Below, one piece after another: positions 63,396 through 64,000 of a DNA stretch of 64,000 bases. The translations under genes were made by a program, and so were the position numbers. Numbering within the stretch: the first letter of the stretch is position 1; every line of letters begins with the position of its first letter. Source of the DNA: Onchidella celtica (lineage: Eukaryota; Mollusca; Gastropoda; Systellommatophora; Onchidiidae). The notes below the pieces were generated by a model that had not been told where the DNA came from, ran no database searches, and saw only the letters and a list, made by a program, of their open reading frames with translations. The stretch spans positions 28,746,909 through 28,810,908 of the forward strand of contig OZ007572.1 of NCBI GenBank assembly GCA_963931925.1, given 5' to 3'.

Positions 63396-64000
63396 TTTAA
63401 TACATGTACATCACATTAAGGGGGATTTAAGAACTATTATATGATCAAGGCATTGTTAAACACTTTGTACTGTTTTGTACAAACTTCTCCAGTGACTGGA
63501 CTTGAACATTTAAACCGCCTGTGGATGAATATAATTATATCTGATCCCTTAGGGAATACAGTCCAAACAAAGTGTATAAACAGAGCACTCAGAAACGTCC
63601 CCACTGCTTTGTGAAACACGGCCTGTCTTCGAGCAGTTTCTCTGATCCCAGCAACTGAACTATAGCAGTGCAACCATCTGTGAGAGCACATTCTTGATGC
63701 CTTGAGAAATAGATTTAAAACAAAAAATAAGCAGTTTCCAACTGCACGCACTGCTTGGGATACTAGAGATATGATCTCAAACGAATAAACGCCCTAAAAA
63801 AAAAAAATGACTGGCCTGGACATTCACAATCACAGAATCCCCCAAATATACACTAGAAAATCGGCGAAGAGGGTAGGTCTAAAAACACAGCCCGGCGCTG
63901 GCTTTAAGACAAAATTAATGTTCACTTGAGGCATGCAATGAGAGAGGACATGGGACAGAATGGGAAATGGGACGTAATGAAATCATTTTTGTTCTGGCTG

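Larger units (their letters stand above)
60851..64000. other. ANKRD26 upstream intron(s) with repeats; no exon recognised
   Basis: It contains C runs near 61061 and 61241, a 38-bp direct repeat of GTTGACACAAATTCAATTTCC-like sequence near 61460 and 61530, a GA-rich run at 61590-61640, and two family A repeats (62395-62575, 63255-63395). I looked on the minus strand for an exon ending with two bases of a codon, as the next ANKRD26 exon must, and found none that convinces. Confidence 0.4.

Noticed and set aside
63437-63751. 104-codon minus-strand frame as an upstream ANKRD26 exon
   Set aside because: No acceptor/donor pair gives the required phase, and the translation is neither ankyrin-like nor coiled coil.
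1-64000. CRISPR arrays, operons, bacterial features
   Set aside because: No regularly spaced repeats of that type; splice sites, SINEs and LINEs show eukaryotic nuclear DNA.

Overview
The window is animal nuclear DNA from an invertebrate, most likely a gastropod mollusc. It is AT-rich, its genes are split into many small exons with canonical splice sites, and it is full of interspersed repeats. The gastropod guess rests on the mix of repeats: a LINE with a craniofacial-development-protein-2-type endonuclease, an element coding for a RAG1 N-terminal-like protein (such elements are known from sea slugs), and tRNA-derived SINEs. No species is assigned.

Three host genes can be read. (1) NOL8, nucleolar protein 8, minus strand, positions 8386 down to 1151: the first three coding exons, which make the RRM; the rest lies beyond the left edge. 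(2) RPP14, a protein subunit of RNase P/MRP, plus strand, 10285-13745: five exons, complete, 131 aa. NOL8 and RPP14 are divergent and share a roughly 1.9 kb upstream region. (3) An ANKRD26-type coiled-coil protein, minus strand, 60501 down to 20816: 32 exons whose phases all agree, giving the last 1,256 residues and the true C-terminus. Its ankyrin-repeat start must lie beyond the right edge. RPP14 and ANKRD26 converge.

Most remaining structure is mobile DNA. NOL8 intron 1 holds two copies of a composite repeat carrying tRNA-Asp-like modules (3356-4170, 4521-5495) and a 2.4 kb non-autonomous hAT element with a perfect 8-bp target duplication (5532-7951). A third composite copy lies upstream of RPP14 (9309-10110). 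Just past the RPP14 stop codon is a 2.0 kb element (13852-15875) that contains a broken RAG1 N-terminal-like gene. Its inverted termini carry two conserved blocks separated by 5 bp at one end and 15 bp at the other. The ANKRD26 introns hold a 5'-truncated LINE with a long open frame (22048-24853), a very young, whole-looking Gmr1-type Ty3/gypsy LTR retrotransposon with integrase encoded before reverse transcriptase (33825-40459), a piggyBac-like MITE (44836-45607), a MITE with 34-bp perfect inverted ends (53416-53672), a four-copy inverted-repeat family, a tRNA-derived SINE and a hAT MITE.

Stretches not listed are introns or intergenic DNA in which nothing was recognised. All family names come from reading translations and motifs by eye; no database search was run.
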